From contig NC_081822.1 in NCBI RefSeq assembly GCF_030704535.1, positions 16,618,501 through 16,682,500 of the forward strand: DNA of 64,000 nucleotides. Direction: 5' to 3'. The notes below the pieces were generated by a model. It saw only the letters and a program-made list of their open reading frames with translations, ran no database searches and was not told where the DNA came from. The stretch comes from Vitis vinifera. Taxonomy: Eukaryota > Streptophyta > Magnoliopsida > Vitales > Vitaceae. A program made the translations under genes and the position numbers. How positions within the stretch are numbered: the first letter of the stretch is position 1; the number at the start of each line of letters is the position of its first letter. Below, piece by piece: positions 24,801 to 38,282 of this stretch.

Positions 24801-27800
24801 ACCGTTACTATCTCCGTAACCATCACTGTCACTGTCATCGTTATCGTCACCATCATCATCACCGTCACCATTACCGTCACTGTTACCATCACCATTACCA
24901 TCACCTTTACTATGACCATGATCGTTACCGTCACCATTATCATAACCGTCATCGTTGCCATCACCGTGATAGTCACCGTTATCGCCGTTGTCACCTTCAT
25001 AATCACCGTTACCGCTATCATCACTGTCACCATCACTGTTACCATCACCGTTAACTTGACCATTACCGTTACTATCACTGTTATCGTCACTGTTACCGTA
25101 ACCTTTGCCGTGACCGTTATCGTCACCATTACTATAACCGTCATCATTACCGTTACCACTACCGTTATAGTTAGAGTGACCGTGACCGTGACCATTACCG
25201 TTATCGTGACCGTTATTGTCATGATTACCATCACTGTTATCGTCATCGTTATCGTCACCATTACCGTTACCATTACCAATACTATTACATTCGACCGTTA
25301 CCATCACAGTTGCCGTTACTATCACTGTAACTCTTACCATTACAGTTACCATTACCGTCAGCATTTCCATTACCGTCATTGTTGTTGTCCATGATACCGT
25401 TACCATTACCATTACGGTCACTATCACAGTTACTGTTATTGTTACCGTTACTATCACTATAACTGTTATCGTAACGGTTACTGTCACTGTTACTGTAAAC
25501 GTCATCGTTACCGTTACTATTTTCATCGTTATTTTTATCGTCATCGTTACAATTACCGTTATCGTAACCGTTACCATTACAATTACCGTCACTGTTACTG
25601 TGACCATTATTGTGATCGTGACCGTTACCATCACCATTACCGTAACCATCACTATTACCATTATCGTCATCGTTACCGTGACCGTTTCCGTCACTGTTAT
25701 TGTTAGCGTTACCGTTACCATTATCGTAATCGTTACCGTTACTGTTACTGTTACCGTTACCGTGATCGTTACCGTTACCATCTCCATTATCATCAGCATT
25801 ACCGTCACCGTTATCGATACTGTTACCATCACTGTCACCGTAATAGTTAGCATTACCATCACAGTCACCGTTACCGTTACCGTGACTGTGACTGTTACCG
25901 TTACCGTCATCATGACAATTATCGTCACCCTTACTGTTATCGTCAACATCACTGTTACCGTCACCGTCACTGTTATTGTTACCATTATCATTACAGTTAC
26001 CGTAATCGTGACCATTATTGTCACCATTACTGTTACCGTTACCGTTACCGTTATTGTTTTCGTCACCATTATAGTCACCAATACTATTACCGTCACCGTT
26101 ACCATTACTATCACCGTTACCGTCACTATTACAGTCAGCGTCACTGTTATCGTTACCGTTACCCTTATCGTCACCGTTACCATTATTGTTATCGTTACCG
26201 TCACCATTATCAATACCATCACCGTTATCGTTATCATTATCGTTACCGTTCGCGATACCGTTATGTGACCATTACTGTTACCATTATCGTCACTATTACT
26301 GTTACTCTAATTGTTACCGTTACCGTTATCGTGATCGTTACCGTAATCGTTACCATCACCGTTACCGTCGTCATGACCCTGACCGTTACCATCACTGTTA
26401 CTGTCATCGTATTGTCACCGTCACCGTGACCATCATAGTTATCGCCACCCTCACCATCACCGTGACCGTCATCGTTACCGTGACTATTACCGTAACCATT
26501 ACTGTTACTATTATAGTCACCATTACCGTCATCGTTACTATTACCATCATCGTTACCGTTATTCTCACCGTAACCAATACCGTCACCATCAATGTGACTG
26601 TTATTGTGACCGTGACCATTACCATCACATTACCGTGACCGTGACTGTTACCATTACCATTACTCTCATCATTACTATGACTGTTATTGATATAGTGACT
26701 GTTACCATTACCGTTACTCTCATCATTACTATGATTGTTACCGATACAGTGATCGTTACCATCACTGTTACCATTACCATTACAATTATCGTCACCGTCA
26801 TCGTCACAGTCACCGTTATTGTTACCGTTACCGTGACCATCACAGTAATCGCCATTACTATCACAGTCACTGTCGCTGTTACCGTCACCGTCATCATTAC
26901 CATTATTGTTACCGTCTTCGATACTAATATCGTCACCGTTACCATGACCGTTACCGTCATCGTCACCGTTACTCTCATCATTACTATGACTGTTACCAAT
27001 AGAGTGACCGTTACTGACACCATTATTGTGACAGTCACTGTTACAGTTATTGTTACAGTCATCGTCACCGTCAGCATTAGTGTTATCGTTACCATTATCA
27101 TGAACATCACCCTAATCGCCATTACTGTCACTGTCACCGTTACCATCACCGTCACCGTCACCGTTATCGTCAACGTGATCGTCACCTGTACCGTTACCAA
27201 TAGCATCACCATTACCATTGTAGTAACCGCCATTGTTATCGTTACCGTTATCATCATCGTTACCATTACCATTACCGTCACCGTTACGATTACCATCACC
27301 ATTACTATAATCAATCATTATCATCACCATTACTATTACAGTTATCGTGACCGTCCCCGTTGCTGTTACCATCACCGTTACCGTTATTGTCACCGTTACA
27401 ATCATCAATATAGTTACCGTCATCGTTACCATCACCGTTACCGTCACTATGACCATCACCGTTACCGTCACTATGACCATCACCGTTACCGTTACCATCA
27501 CCGTGACCATCACCGTTACCGTTACCATCACCATCAACGTCACCGTTACCATCACCATTATCATTACCCACACCGTTATCATTATAGTTACCATTACCAT
27601 TACTGTTACCGTCTTTGATACTATTATCGTCATCGTTACCGTGACCGTTATCGTCACCATCACCGTAATTGTTACCATAACCATTACTGTCTCTGTCACC
27701 GTTACCATTACCATCACTGTTATCATCACCGTTACCATTACTCTCATCATTACTATGACTGTTACCGATACAGTGACCATTACCGTGACTGTCACAATCA

Positions 27801-30800
27801 TCGTTACCGTTATAGTCATTGTCACCATCACCGTTATTGTTATCGTTACCGTTACCTAGACCATCACTGTAATTGCCATTACTATCACGTTCACCGTTAT
27901 CGTCACCGTCGCAGTTACCGTCACCGTGACCGTTATCATCACCGTGACCGTTACCATTACCGTCACCATTACCATTGCAGTAACGTTCATTATTACCATT
28001 ACTGTCATCGTTATAGTTATTGTAATCGTGAACGTTATCGTCACCATTACCATTACCATTACCGTGACTGTCCCTGTTACCGTTACTATCACCGTTACCA
28101 TAACCGTTACCGTTACCGTCACCGTTGCCGTTACTGTCATTGTGATCGTCACCGTTACCATCACCGTCACCATTACCATCATCGTAACAGTCACCATCAT
28201 AGTCCCCATTACCGTTACTGTTAGTGTTACCGTTATTATCATGTTACCATCACTATTACTGTCAATGTCACCGTTACCATTACCGTCACCCTTATTGTTA
28301 TATTTACCGTTACCATTACTGTACTGTCTTTGATACTATTATCGTCACCGTTACCATGACAGTTACCATTATCGTTACCATTTCCATTACCATTAAAGTT
28401 ACAGTCACTGTTATTGTTACCGTTATCGTTACCATTACCGTCACCGTTACCGTTACTGTCACTGTCACCGTTACCGTTATCGTCACTATTACCGTCAACG
28501 TCACCGTTATCATTACTGTCACCATTACCCTTACCATCATCGTTACCATTACCGTTAGTGTCAACGTTATCAATACCGTCACCGTTATTGTGATCGTTAT
28601 CGTTACCATTCGCGATACCATTATCTTCACCGTTATCTTGATCGTTAATGTCACCATCACCGTAATTGTTACTATAACAGTTACCGTCACCTCACTGTTA
28701 CCATTACCGTCACCTTTATAGTCACCGTTACCGTCTATGTTACCATCACCGTTTCCATTACTTTAACCATTACCGTTACCATTATCGTGACCGTTACCTT
28801 AATCGTTACCATCACCGTTACCATTACCGTCACTATTACCATCATCGTTACGTTGGTCGTGACTATTATCGTAACCATCATCTTTACCGTCACTATCACC
28901 GTGACTGTCACAGTTATTGCCACCCTCACCATCACCGTCATCGTTTCAATCACTGTGATTGTGATCGTTATCGTAACTATTACCTTTACCATTACTGTTA
29001 CTTTTATGGTCATAGTTATTGTAATCATTACTTTTACCATCATTGTTACTATTACTGTCGCCGTAACCAATATCGTCACCATTAATCTGATCGTTTCTAT
29101 GACCGTGACCATTATTGTTACCTCCACCGTTACCGTCACTGATACCGTTTCCATTACTCTCATCATTCTATGACTATTATGGATACAGTGATCTTTACCG
29201 TCACCGTTATTGTTACCGTTATCGTTATCGTGACCATCACCGTAATCGTCATTACTCTCACTGTCACCATTACCGTCATTATTACCGTTACCATCACTAT
29301 CGTCGTTATCGTTACCATTACCTTCATTGTTACCATCGAAGTAGCCGTTACTTTTACCGTTATCTTAATCATTACCATTATCGTTACAATTACCATTTCC
29401 GTTACCATTATCGTTACCATCCCCGTTACCATCCCCATTACCATCACCGTTACCGTTATCGTTACCATCACCATTACCATTACAGTCACTGTGACTATCA
29501 TCGTTACCGTTACCATTACCATCACCATCACCGTCACCATTGCCGTTACCATTACTATCACCATTATCATCACTATTACCGTTACTATCACCATTACCAT
29601 CACTATTACTGTCAACGTCACTGTTACCATTACCGTCACAGTTATCATTACTGTTACCATCTTTGATACTGTTATTGTCACCGTTATAGTGACAGTTACC
29701 GTCACCATCACCGTAATTGTTACGATAACCATTACTGTCACTGTCACCATTACCGTTACTATCACAGTTACCGTTATTGTCACTGTTATTGTCACCGTTA
29801 GCATTATCGTTACCCTTATCGTTTTCGATATTTGTTACCGTCATCGTTACTGTAACCGTTATCGTTATTGTGACCATCACCATTACCGTCACCAGAACTG
29901 TTACCATGGCCATTACCGTCACCGTCACCGTTACCATCACCATTTCCGTCACTGTGACCATCATCGTTTTCGTGGTTGTTATTATTAACATTATTGTTAC
30001 AGTTACCGTCATAAAACCGTAATCGTTACTGTTATCATCATTGTTATCGTTACCGTTACCGTCACTGTAACCAATACCGTCACCGTTATTGTCACCATCA
30101 CTGTGACCGTTATTATGACGGTGACCGTTATCGTCACATTACCATCATTGGCACCATTACCGTCACTGTTACCATTATCGTTACCATCACCGTAATAGTC
30201 ACAGTCACTATCACCATTACCGTTACCTTTATTGTCACCGGCACCATTACTGGCAGTGCTACCCTTACTGTTATAGTCATAGTCACCGTCACCGTCATCG
30301 TTACTGTTACCTGTATTGTCACCATAACTGTTACCGTCACCATTACCGTCACCCTTATTGTCACTGTCATCATTTTCATCACCGTTATCATCACCGTTTC
30401 CATCATCGTTACCATCACCATTAATGTCACCGTTACTGTTACTGTCACCATTACCGTTACCGTTATCATAACCGTTAACGTCACTATGACCATCACAAGT
30501 ATCGTTACAGACACACCATCACCGTTATCGTCACCGTCACCATAACAGTTACCAAGACCGTTATCAACATAGTTACCGTTACCCTCACTATAACCATTAT
30601 CGTTACTGTTACCGTCATAGTGACCGTCACTCTGATTGTCACCATCACTGTTACCATCACCGTGATCGTGACCGTTACCATCACTGTTATCGACATTGTT
30701 ACCGTCATCGTTAACGTAACCGTTACTGTCATCGTCACTATTACCGTCACCGTGACTATGATTGTTACCACCACCGTCATCATCACCGTTACCGTTATTT

Positions 30801-33800
30801 TTAGTGTCATCATCACTGTAACCATTACTGTCACCATAACTTTGACTGTGACCGTTACCGTCACCGTCACCGTCACCATTACTATCACTGTGACTGTGAC
30901 CGTTACCGCCACTGTCATCGTTACCGTCATTGTTACCATGACTGTTATCGCCATAGTGATTGTGACCATTACCACCATTGTCACCATCACCATTAACGTT
31001 ATCTTTAGTGTCATCGTCACCGTAACCTTTACCATCATCATAACCGTGACCGTGACCGTGACCGTTACCGTCACCATCACCGTCACCGTTACCGTCACTA
31101 TCACTATTACCGTCTCTGTTTTCGTCACTGTTACCGTCATCGTCACCGTCACCGTCACCGTTATCATCATCGTTGTTATTACCACTATCGTTACAATTGT
31201 CGTTACTGTTATTGTCATAGTTAGCGTGACCGTGACTGTTATCGTTACTATCATTGTCATTGTTACCATTACCGTCACCGCAACTATTACCATAACCGTT
31301 ACCATAAATGTTACTATAACGGTTATCATCACCGTTACCGTTACCGTCACTGTTACCTTCACTGTCACTCTAACCATGATCGTGACAGTTACCGTTACCG
31401 TGATCGTGACCGTTATTGTAACCATCATTGGGACCATTACCGCAACTTTCACCATCACCATCACCATTATCATTACTGTCACCGTCACCATTACTATCAC
31501 CGTTACCATCACCGTTACTATTACCATCTCTATAACCATCACCGTTACTGTTACTGTTATCATTTCTGTTATTGTTACCATCACCGTTACCGTTACTCTA
31601 ACTGTTACCGTTACCATTATTGTTACCGTCATTGTGACCTTGACCTTGATAGTTACCGTGACTGTCATCATTACCGTCACCGTCACAGTGACCATCATAG
31701 TTATCGCCATCCTCACCGTCACCGTCACTGTCACCATCACCGTTTCAATCATCGTGATCGTGACTGTTACCGTGACTATTACCGTTACCGTTACTATTAC
31801 TATTACCATCACCGTTACCGTAATCGTTAGTGTTACCATCATCGTTACCGTTATTCACCGTAACTAATACCGTCATCGTTATCATCACCGTCAATGTGAT
31901 AGTGACCATTATCGTCACATTACCATGACCGTGACCATTACCGTTACTCTCATCATTGCTATGACTGTTACCGATACAATGATAGTTACCGTTACCGTTA
32001 CTCTCATCATTACAATGACTATTACCAATACAATAATCGTTACCGTCACCTTTACCGTTACTATTACTGTCACCGTCACCATTACAGTCATCGTCACCGT
32101 CACCGTTATTGTTACCGTTGTTGTTACCGTTGTTGTTACCGTGACCATCACTGTAATCGCCATTACTATCACTGTCACCAAAACTGTCGTTGTTACTGTC
32201 ACCGTCACCGTCACCGTTATCGTTATCATTACTGTTATCGTTACTGTTACTGTTATCGTCTTCGATATTGTTATCATCACCGTCATTATAATTGTTACCA
32301 TAATCGTTACTGTCACCGTCACTATTACTGTCATAGTTACCGTTACTCTCATAATTACTATGACTGTTACCGATACAATGACTGTTACTGTTACTGTTAC
32401 TCTCATCATTACAATGACTATTACCAATATAATGACCGTTACCGTCACCTTTACCGTTACTATCACTGTTACCGTCACCATTATAGTCATCGTCACCGTC
32501 ACCGTTATTGTTACCGTTGTCATTATCGTGACCATCACCATAATCGTCATTACTATCACTGTCACCACAACTGTCATCGTTACTGTCACCGTCACCTTCA
32601 CCGTTATCGTTATCGTCACTATTACCATTACTGTTACCGTCTTCGATATTGTTATCATCACCGTTACCATGACCATTATCATCACCGTCACTATAATTTT
32701 TACCATAACCATTACTGTCACCGTCATCGTCACTATTACCATCATCGTTTGTTACTCTCATCATTACTATGACTGTTACCGATACTGTGACCGTTACCAT
32801 CACCATTAACGTGATCGTCACTATTACCATTACTGTTACAGTCATCATCACCGTTATTGTTATCATTACCGTTACCGTGAACATCACCGGAATCATCGTT
32901 ACTGTCACTGTCACCGTCACCGTTGCCGTTACTGTCACCGTCACCGTCGCCGTTACTGTCACCATCACCGTCATCGTTATCATCACCATCACTGTTACCA
33001 ATACCGTCACTGTTACCGTTACCGTTATCAACACTGTTATCATCACCGTTACCGTTACCGTCACCATTACGGTTACCGTCACCGTTACCATCACCGACAT
33101 CGTTACCGTTATCGTAATCACACGTTATCATCATCACCATTACCGTTATCATGACCGTCCCTATTACAGTTACCGTCACTATGATTGTCACTGTTACCAT
33201 TACCGTTACTATCACCATCAACGTCACCATTATCGTTAGCGTTATCGTCACCGTTACAGTCACCATTATCATTACCCACACCGTTATTGTTATTGTTACC
33301 ATTACCATTACTGTTACCATCTTTGATACTGTTATCATCACCATCACCGTAATTGTTACCATAACCGTTACTATCCCTGTCATTGTTATAATTACCGTCA
33401 CCGTTACCGTCATCGTTACTGTCACCATTACCGTGATCGTGACCATTACTGTCACAATCATCATTACCGTTACAGTCACTGTCACCATTATTGTTACCGT
33501 TACCGTGACCATCACCGTAATTGCCATTATTGTCATGTTCACCGTTGTTGTTACAGTTACTGTCACCGTCACCGTCATCGTCACCGTTATCATCACCGTG
33601 ACCGTTGCCATTACCATCACCGTTACCGTTACCGTTATTGTAATCGTGAACGTTATCATCACCATTACCATTACCATGACTGCCCCCATTATCGTTACCA
33701 TCACCATATCCGTCATCGTCACTGTTACCATTACAGTCATCGTCATCATCACCATCATCGGTATTATTACCATTACCGTTGCTGTTACTATAACTATCAC

Positions 33801-34885
33801 TGTCGCCGTCACCATTATCATCATAGTCACCATTACCGTTACTATCACCGTTACCATCACTATTACTATCAACGTCCCCGTTATTGTTACCATTACCGTC
33901 ACCGTTACCGTTACCGTCATCGATAATAGTTATCGTTACTGATATCGTTACTGTCACTGTTATCATTACCAACACCGTTATCATTACCGTTACCATTACT
34001 GTTACCGTCTTCAATATTGTTATTGTCATTGTTATTGTCACTATTACCATGACAGTTATCATCCCCGTCCTTGTAGCTGTTACCACAACTGTTACTATCA
34101 TCATTACCGTAACCATAACCGTTAAAGTGACTGTTACCCCGACAGTTACCATTATCGTCACCGTTACCGTTACCATCACCATAACCGCTACCGTCACAGT
34201 CACCTACCATTACCGTTACTGTCACACTCACCATTACTGTTACCGTCAATGTAACCGTTACAGTAGCCGTAACCGTAACCGTAACTGTTATCATCACTAT
34301 TACCATTACCTTTACCATCACTATTACTATCACCGTTATCGTTTCCATTATCGTTACATTTACTGTCATCATTACCGTCACCGTTACCGTTACCGTTATT
34401 GTTACCATCACTATTACCATTCTTTTTACCGTCACCGTTACAGTTACTATTATCGTAACCATTACCATCACCGTTACTGTGATCATTATCATGACCGTGA
34501 CTGTTATCATCACCATTACCTTAACCATCACTATTACCATTACCATTACCATTACTGTTACCGTCTCCGTTACCGTTACTGTCTTCGTTATCGTCACCAT
34601 TACAGTCATCGTTATCTTCACCATTATCGATACTATTACCATCATCGTCACAGTTACCGTCACCGTCATTGTAATCGTTACCATTACCATCACGGTCACC
34701 ATTATTATCATTGTTATCGTTACCATTATTGTCACCATTACAATCACCGTTACTATTACCATCTTTGTTACACTCACCGTTACCGTTACCATTATTGTTT
34801 CTCTTATTGTTATCGTCACTGTTACCATTATTTTAACTGTTACCGTTATCGTGATCATTACCATAATCGTTACCATCATCGTTAC
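21894..34885. repeat. Hexamer satellite block 3, 13 kb uninterrupted
   Basis: About 2,165 tandem hexamers, all in plus orientation, with no transposon inside. A and T at unit positions 1 and 5 are nearly fixed; positions 2, 4 and 6 vary mainly by transitions, and position 3 is freest. Longer signature words recur: CTCTCATCATTACTATGAC (near 26665, 26725, 26970, 27748, 31947, 32346, 32755) and GTCTTCGATACTATTATCG or GTCTTTGAT variants (near 26910, 27612, 28326, 32268, 32639). These mark higher-order repeats of about 400-700 bp. Open frames here are repeat artefacts. The block ends at GTTAC, the left target duplication of the next element. Confidence 0.95.
31947..32754. repeat. ~400-bp higher-order repeat in the hexamer array, two copies
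   Basis: Two adjacent copies start at the CTCTCAT signature (31947 and 32346), and a third start lies at 32755. Within each copy the same order of rare words recurs: CTCTCAT twice about 54 bp apart, ATTACCAATA, ACCGTTATTGTTACCGTTG, then GTCTTCGATATTGTTATC. The copies differ by scattered substitutions and one difference in length. Confidence 0.85.
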
Positions 34886-36192
34886 TGATTCATGCCCAAT
34901 TGGTGTCTCAGCTAATTCATGTCCAGCTGGTGCTCCTTGATTGAGGGAGTAATCAACAAAATTTATAACCTATTACACCATATACTAGGGTAGCAAAGAC
35001 AAATCTACTATAGCATAGTGGCTCTAGGATCGTTCACTGGGATGGGTTTTCACTTTGCAAATGATATTAATTCAAAGCTGAATTGGTGCCTTTTCATTTC
35101 AAGGTTAGCTTTAAAAGAAAACATAAAGATGTTTGAATGAAAAAAGATTTGGTTTTAAACTAACCAAAAATAGTAACTGATTTTACTTACAAAGAAAAGT
35201 GTTTCTTGGAGTTCAGATCACTAGGCTCAGGTTCCTCATACAAAAAGGGAGTTCCGGTCACTTGTTTATTTTCCTCGCATTAGAGAATTAACATATAGTT
35301 CCTTCTCCAACCGGTGTTGTACAGATGCTTCCCATTAATGGGTTCAAACACTAAATCCCTCTCACTAATGCACCTTGCAATGGCTCATGCCTCTCACCTA
35401 GCACTTGCCATTCAAGGTGATCTTTAACCTTGGATTACTCGTCAAAAGCTCGCAAGAGATAACTAATGGATGTCTCCTTGGAGTCCAAAAGCTTACCAAG
35501 TGTTGGCTATTCTAGAAAATCCTACCTTCAAGTCACCTCCCAAAAGCTCGCAAGAGATAAACTAGTGCATCTCCATGGACAGAGATCACTTGCCTTACCA
35601 AGTGTTGGCCTAGGTGATTTAAAGGCGTTTTAAGTTAACTAAAAAGATAAAAACCATTAATGGGTAAGGCTGATTTCGCAGCTGTGCAAAAATCTTCCTT
35701 CAGCTTGGAGTGATCTGCTTGCAATGGCTGTAACTCTTTCGTTTCAACTCTGAATTGTGCACTGTTTGAAGCATTGGATTGTTGACTTCCTGAGCTTCGA
35801 AACGACATATAGCATGCATAAATTGGACTTCAGGAAGTACTCCAAAAGTGGCTGACATGACTGTCATCAAGAATATGCTTCATGGTAGATTTCTCTTTGC
35901 TTCCTCTCCTTGCATTCCGGATTTGCTTATGGAAAAGGACTTCAAAGCTTCGATTCTTCATGTTTCTGAGCTTCCAATTGCTTTGCCCAAGATTCCTCAT
36001 AACTCTCCTCAATCTCGGATTGCTTTGGTGATAAAAAAGCTATCAAAACACCAAAACTTAACACAATTTGATTAGAAGTGCTTGCAAAGGTCCTTAATAT
36101 GTTAGTTGGGTTAAAAGGCAATAACTACTATTCAAAAGTGTTTAAAAGAGTTAATTACAAGCTATGAAATAGCACATTTTGAGTAGTAATCA
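34886..36192 (-). repeat. Left (3') LTR of the rearranged element
   Basis: The boundaries are TG at 34886 (reverse complement of the CA end) and CA at 36192, followed directly by the C-run that is the polypurine tract on the minus strand. It matches the solo LTR at 60955-62686 in the opposite orientation, including the AACACTTGGTAAGG and CACCTTGAATGGC-type text. It is shorter (1307 against 1732 bp). Confidence 0.87.
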
Positions 36193-36203
36193 CTCCCCCC
36201 AAC
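36193..36203 (-). promoter_or_regulatory. Polypurine tract next to the 3' LTR
   Basis: On the minus strand GTTGGGGGGAG directly precedes the LTR start. This is the normal place of the plus-strand primer of LTR elements and confirms minus orientation for this end. The same GGTTGGGGGGG context is found at 38125 and, inverted, at 39099. Confidence 0.75.
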
Positions 36204-36527
36204 CGACATATTGCTAGTCCCTTAGCAATGAAGGAGAGAAAAATAAAAATAAACATTACTATAATTTACAACATCATGCTGATGTATGCTAAGTTATTTT
36301 GGTAATGCAATTATGTTGATAAATTAGTTGTAATCTTTTACAGTCCACTCTAATCTCCATGGATTTTGAGGAAAAAATTTCAAATTAAATCAGGAGAACT
36401 TGAACTGTTGCTTTTCACTTGACTTAGAGTATGGATTATGCTTACTAAAGTGGTTCAATTGTTGAAGCTTCTATTGAAATCAAGTTTAGTTCTTCCACTT
36501 TAAGCTATTCACACACTGTGCACAATT

Positions 36528-36895
36528 AACTGGTGAAGGTTCTGGGGACTGCTTCGTTAAGTCAATGGGCTCTGAGCTTTCAACCCTGGCTCTCTTTTGC
36601 AGGGGTCGACCCCTTGACCTGGTGAGATAACGCCTCGCCGGAGGCTTCTACGGTGCGGGCTTCGCCGGAGGGGAAACAGCTTTTTGCTGCGGAGGTTCAG
36701 AGGTGGGTTCTGGAACAGGCTCCCCTCGCGGGACTCTCTTGCGGCTTGAAGGAGAGGAAGACTTGGCTCCTCTGGTTCGCGCCATTTAGGATTGCCAAAA
36801 TTTGGTCGGAAGTGATGACCGGAGAAGATGATCGGAGGTTCGCACGACATCGGGCTTAGGCAAGGAGATGAACAGTCAGCAACTATGGCGCGTTC
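36528..36895. repeat. 368-bp direct repeat within the element, left copy
   Basis: It matches 40784-41151 in the same orientation and at the same length, with few differences (AACTGGTGAAGGTT to GCGCGTTC). On the minus strand both copies carry the MARTRGAKSSS start of the element's ORF. The two copies have different flanks on the right, so the left copy was joined to plus-strand ORF sequence at 36896. Confidence 0.88.
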
Positions 36896-37773
36896 CGTGG
36901 ACTAGTCCTACTGAGCTGGAGATGGTACATACCTTGTCCAGAGGAGCCTCCACACGTCCACATCTGTTGAGGGGGGAACTTCCTCCAAGCATGTTTCTTA
37001 TTGATGCATTTCTGCGTCATAACATCTACCCACTCCAGCATTGGACTCAGAGGAGAGGAGTACTTTTGGAGGCCCTATTCAAAATTTCTGAGGGATATTT
37101 CTTTCACCCTCACCACCTGATTATGGCTGCCCTTCTCTATTTCAAAGAGAAGGTCTATAAGAAGAAGCTGCAGAGAGCTGATGTCATTCCTCTTCTCTTT
37201 CCAAGGCTGCTGTGCCAGATTTTGGAGCACCTGGGGTATTCAACAGAGCCTTAGTTGGAGCGCAAGCGCATTTGCCGAGAGGTATTTACTCTCGACAAAT
37301 GGAACAACATGACAGCCTATAGAGTTGAGCAGCCAGGGCAGCCACAGCTAGCTGCAATACCAGCTGCCAGGAGAGCATCCCCACGACACATACCTGAGGA
37401 TATACCTATTGCTTCTCCTGCCATTCCCAAAGCTCCACCAGTTACTCCAGCTTCATCTGAGCCATCCACTTCAGCGGAACCAAGGATGGCCATTCCCATT
37501 TCTGAATATAGAGAGTTATGCCGTTCACCGCAGACCCTCATAGCATCTCAGAGCAGTCTTGCTTAGGAAATGGCAGCCATTCGAGCATGCCAAGAGCAGA
37601 TGTTGGCCACCCAGGCTCAGCACACTACCATCTTGAGGCAGCTCCAGCATCATTTCGACCTGCCTTCAGCTGCTAAGCACTCCACTCCCACCACTTCAAT
37701 GCCACACTCTCAGGCCACAGAGGCTCAGGCCCCTCCAGAAGCAGCTACTGAAGAGGCAAACCCATCTGCCTAG
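36896..37773 (+). pseudogene. Later part of the element ORF, plus orientation
   Basis: The recognisable protein stretch includes LRHNIYPLQHWTQRRGVLLE, LFPRLLCQILEHLGYSTEP and MAIPISEYRELCRS, ending in a Pro/Ala/Thr-rich tail. I recognise this as the second part of the MARTRGAKSSS-type retrotransposon ORF seen in many grapevine gene models; related plant proteins are called 'putative plant transposon protein'. A role in the element is not established. The stretch is in the opposite orientation to the flanking LTRs and apart from its own first part at 40.3-41.1 kb. It is broken in a few places. It should not be taken as a host gene. Confidence 0.78.
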
Positions 37774-37940
37774 CTCCAACACCACCCACCCATCTGATTT
37801 TTATATATATCTATTGCATATGTCTTTTATGTATTTCGTTTTTTTTTAGTCTTTCAAGAAATCCCATTATTTTGATATCATATATGGGATTGCTTGTATT
37901 GCCTTCTTTTTCATTGTACTCAAATGGATTCAAAGTAATA
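37774..37940. other. A+T-rich 3' flank of the element ORF
   Basis: Non-coding, A+T-rich sequence between the ORF tail and the inverted-repeat arm. It looks like the untranslated region that leads to the polypurine tract. Nothing else is seen. Confidence 0.5.
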
Positions 37941-38126
37941 CAAGTCTAGCATTTTTGTTAACCTTTAGCATTAATTTATTCTTATTTCCTTTTCTCACAG
38001 CTTTTATTCTTTTTGAAACATGTGGTTTCTCCAATCAGTATTCGAAATTGATATCACTCAGGAGGTACCACTTCCTCCCTTTAATTTCAAACACCTATAT
38101 CACATTGAGGACAATGCTCAGTTCGG

Positions 38127-38201
<75 letters not shown>

Positions 38202-38282
38202 GAAATGAGGAAGGAAGTATGCTAAGTTAAAGGAAGTATGCTAAGTTATTTTGGTAATGCAATTATGTTGATAAATTAGTTG
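37941..38282 (+). repeat. Inverted-repeat arm with expanded G tract
   Basis: This arm is nearly the exact reverse complement of 39018-39301. It includes CAAGTCTAGC at the outer end, GAGGACAATGCTCAGTTCGG, the G tract and GTTGATAAATTAGTTG at the inner end. The arms differ in length by 58 bp, almost all explained by the G tract (72 bp here, 15 C in the other arm). The spacer between the arms is about 735 bp. Confidence 0.9.
38129..38200 (+). repeat. 72-bp poly-G tract, one T interruption
   Basis: The tract is 40 G, one T at 38169, then 31 G. It stands in the place of the element's short polypurine tract. The inverted copy at 39099-39113 has only 15 C. It is either a real slippage expansion able to form G-quadruplexes or a read/assembly artefact. 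Confidence 0.9.

Noticed and set aside
24432-26237. GDGNGD-rich frames as RTX-like calcium-binding proteins
   Set aside because: The glycine/aspartate pattern is the reverse-frame reading of ACCGTC and ACCGTT. There is no signal peptide, no other domain, and the frame shifts with the array register.
21894-34885. Telomeric or interstitial telomere repeat
   Set aside because: The unit does not match the plant TTTAGGG repeat or known variants; CCGTTA/TAACGG lacks the G-run.
36868-37773. Host protein-coding gene with a Pro/Ala-rich tail
   Set aside because: It lies between LTRs of one element with target duplications, matches a retrotransposon ORF type, and is broken.
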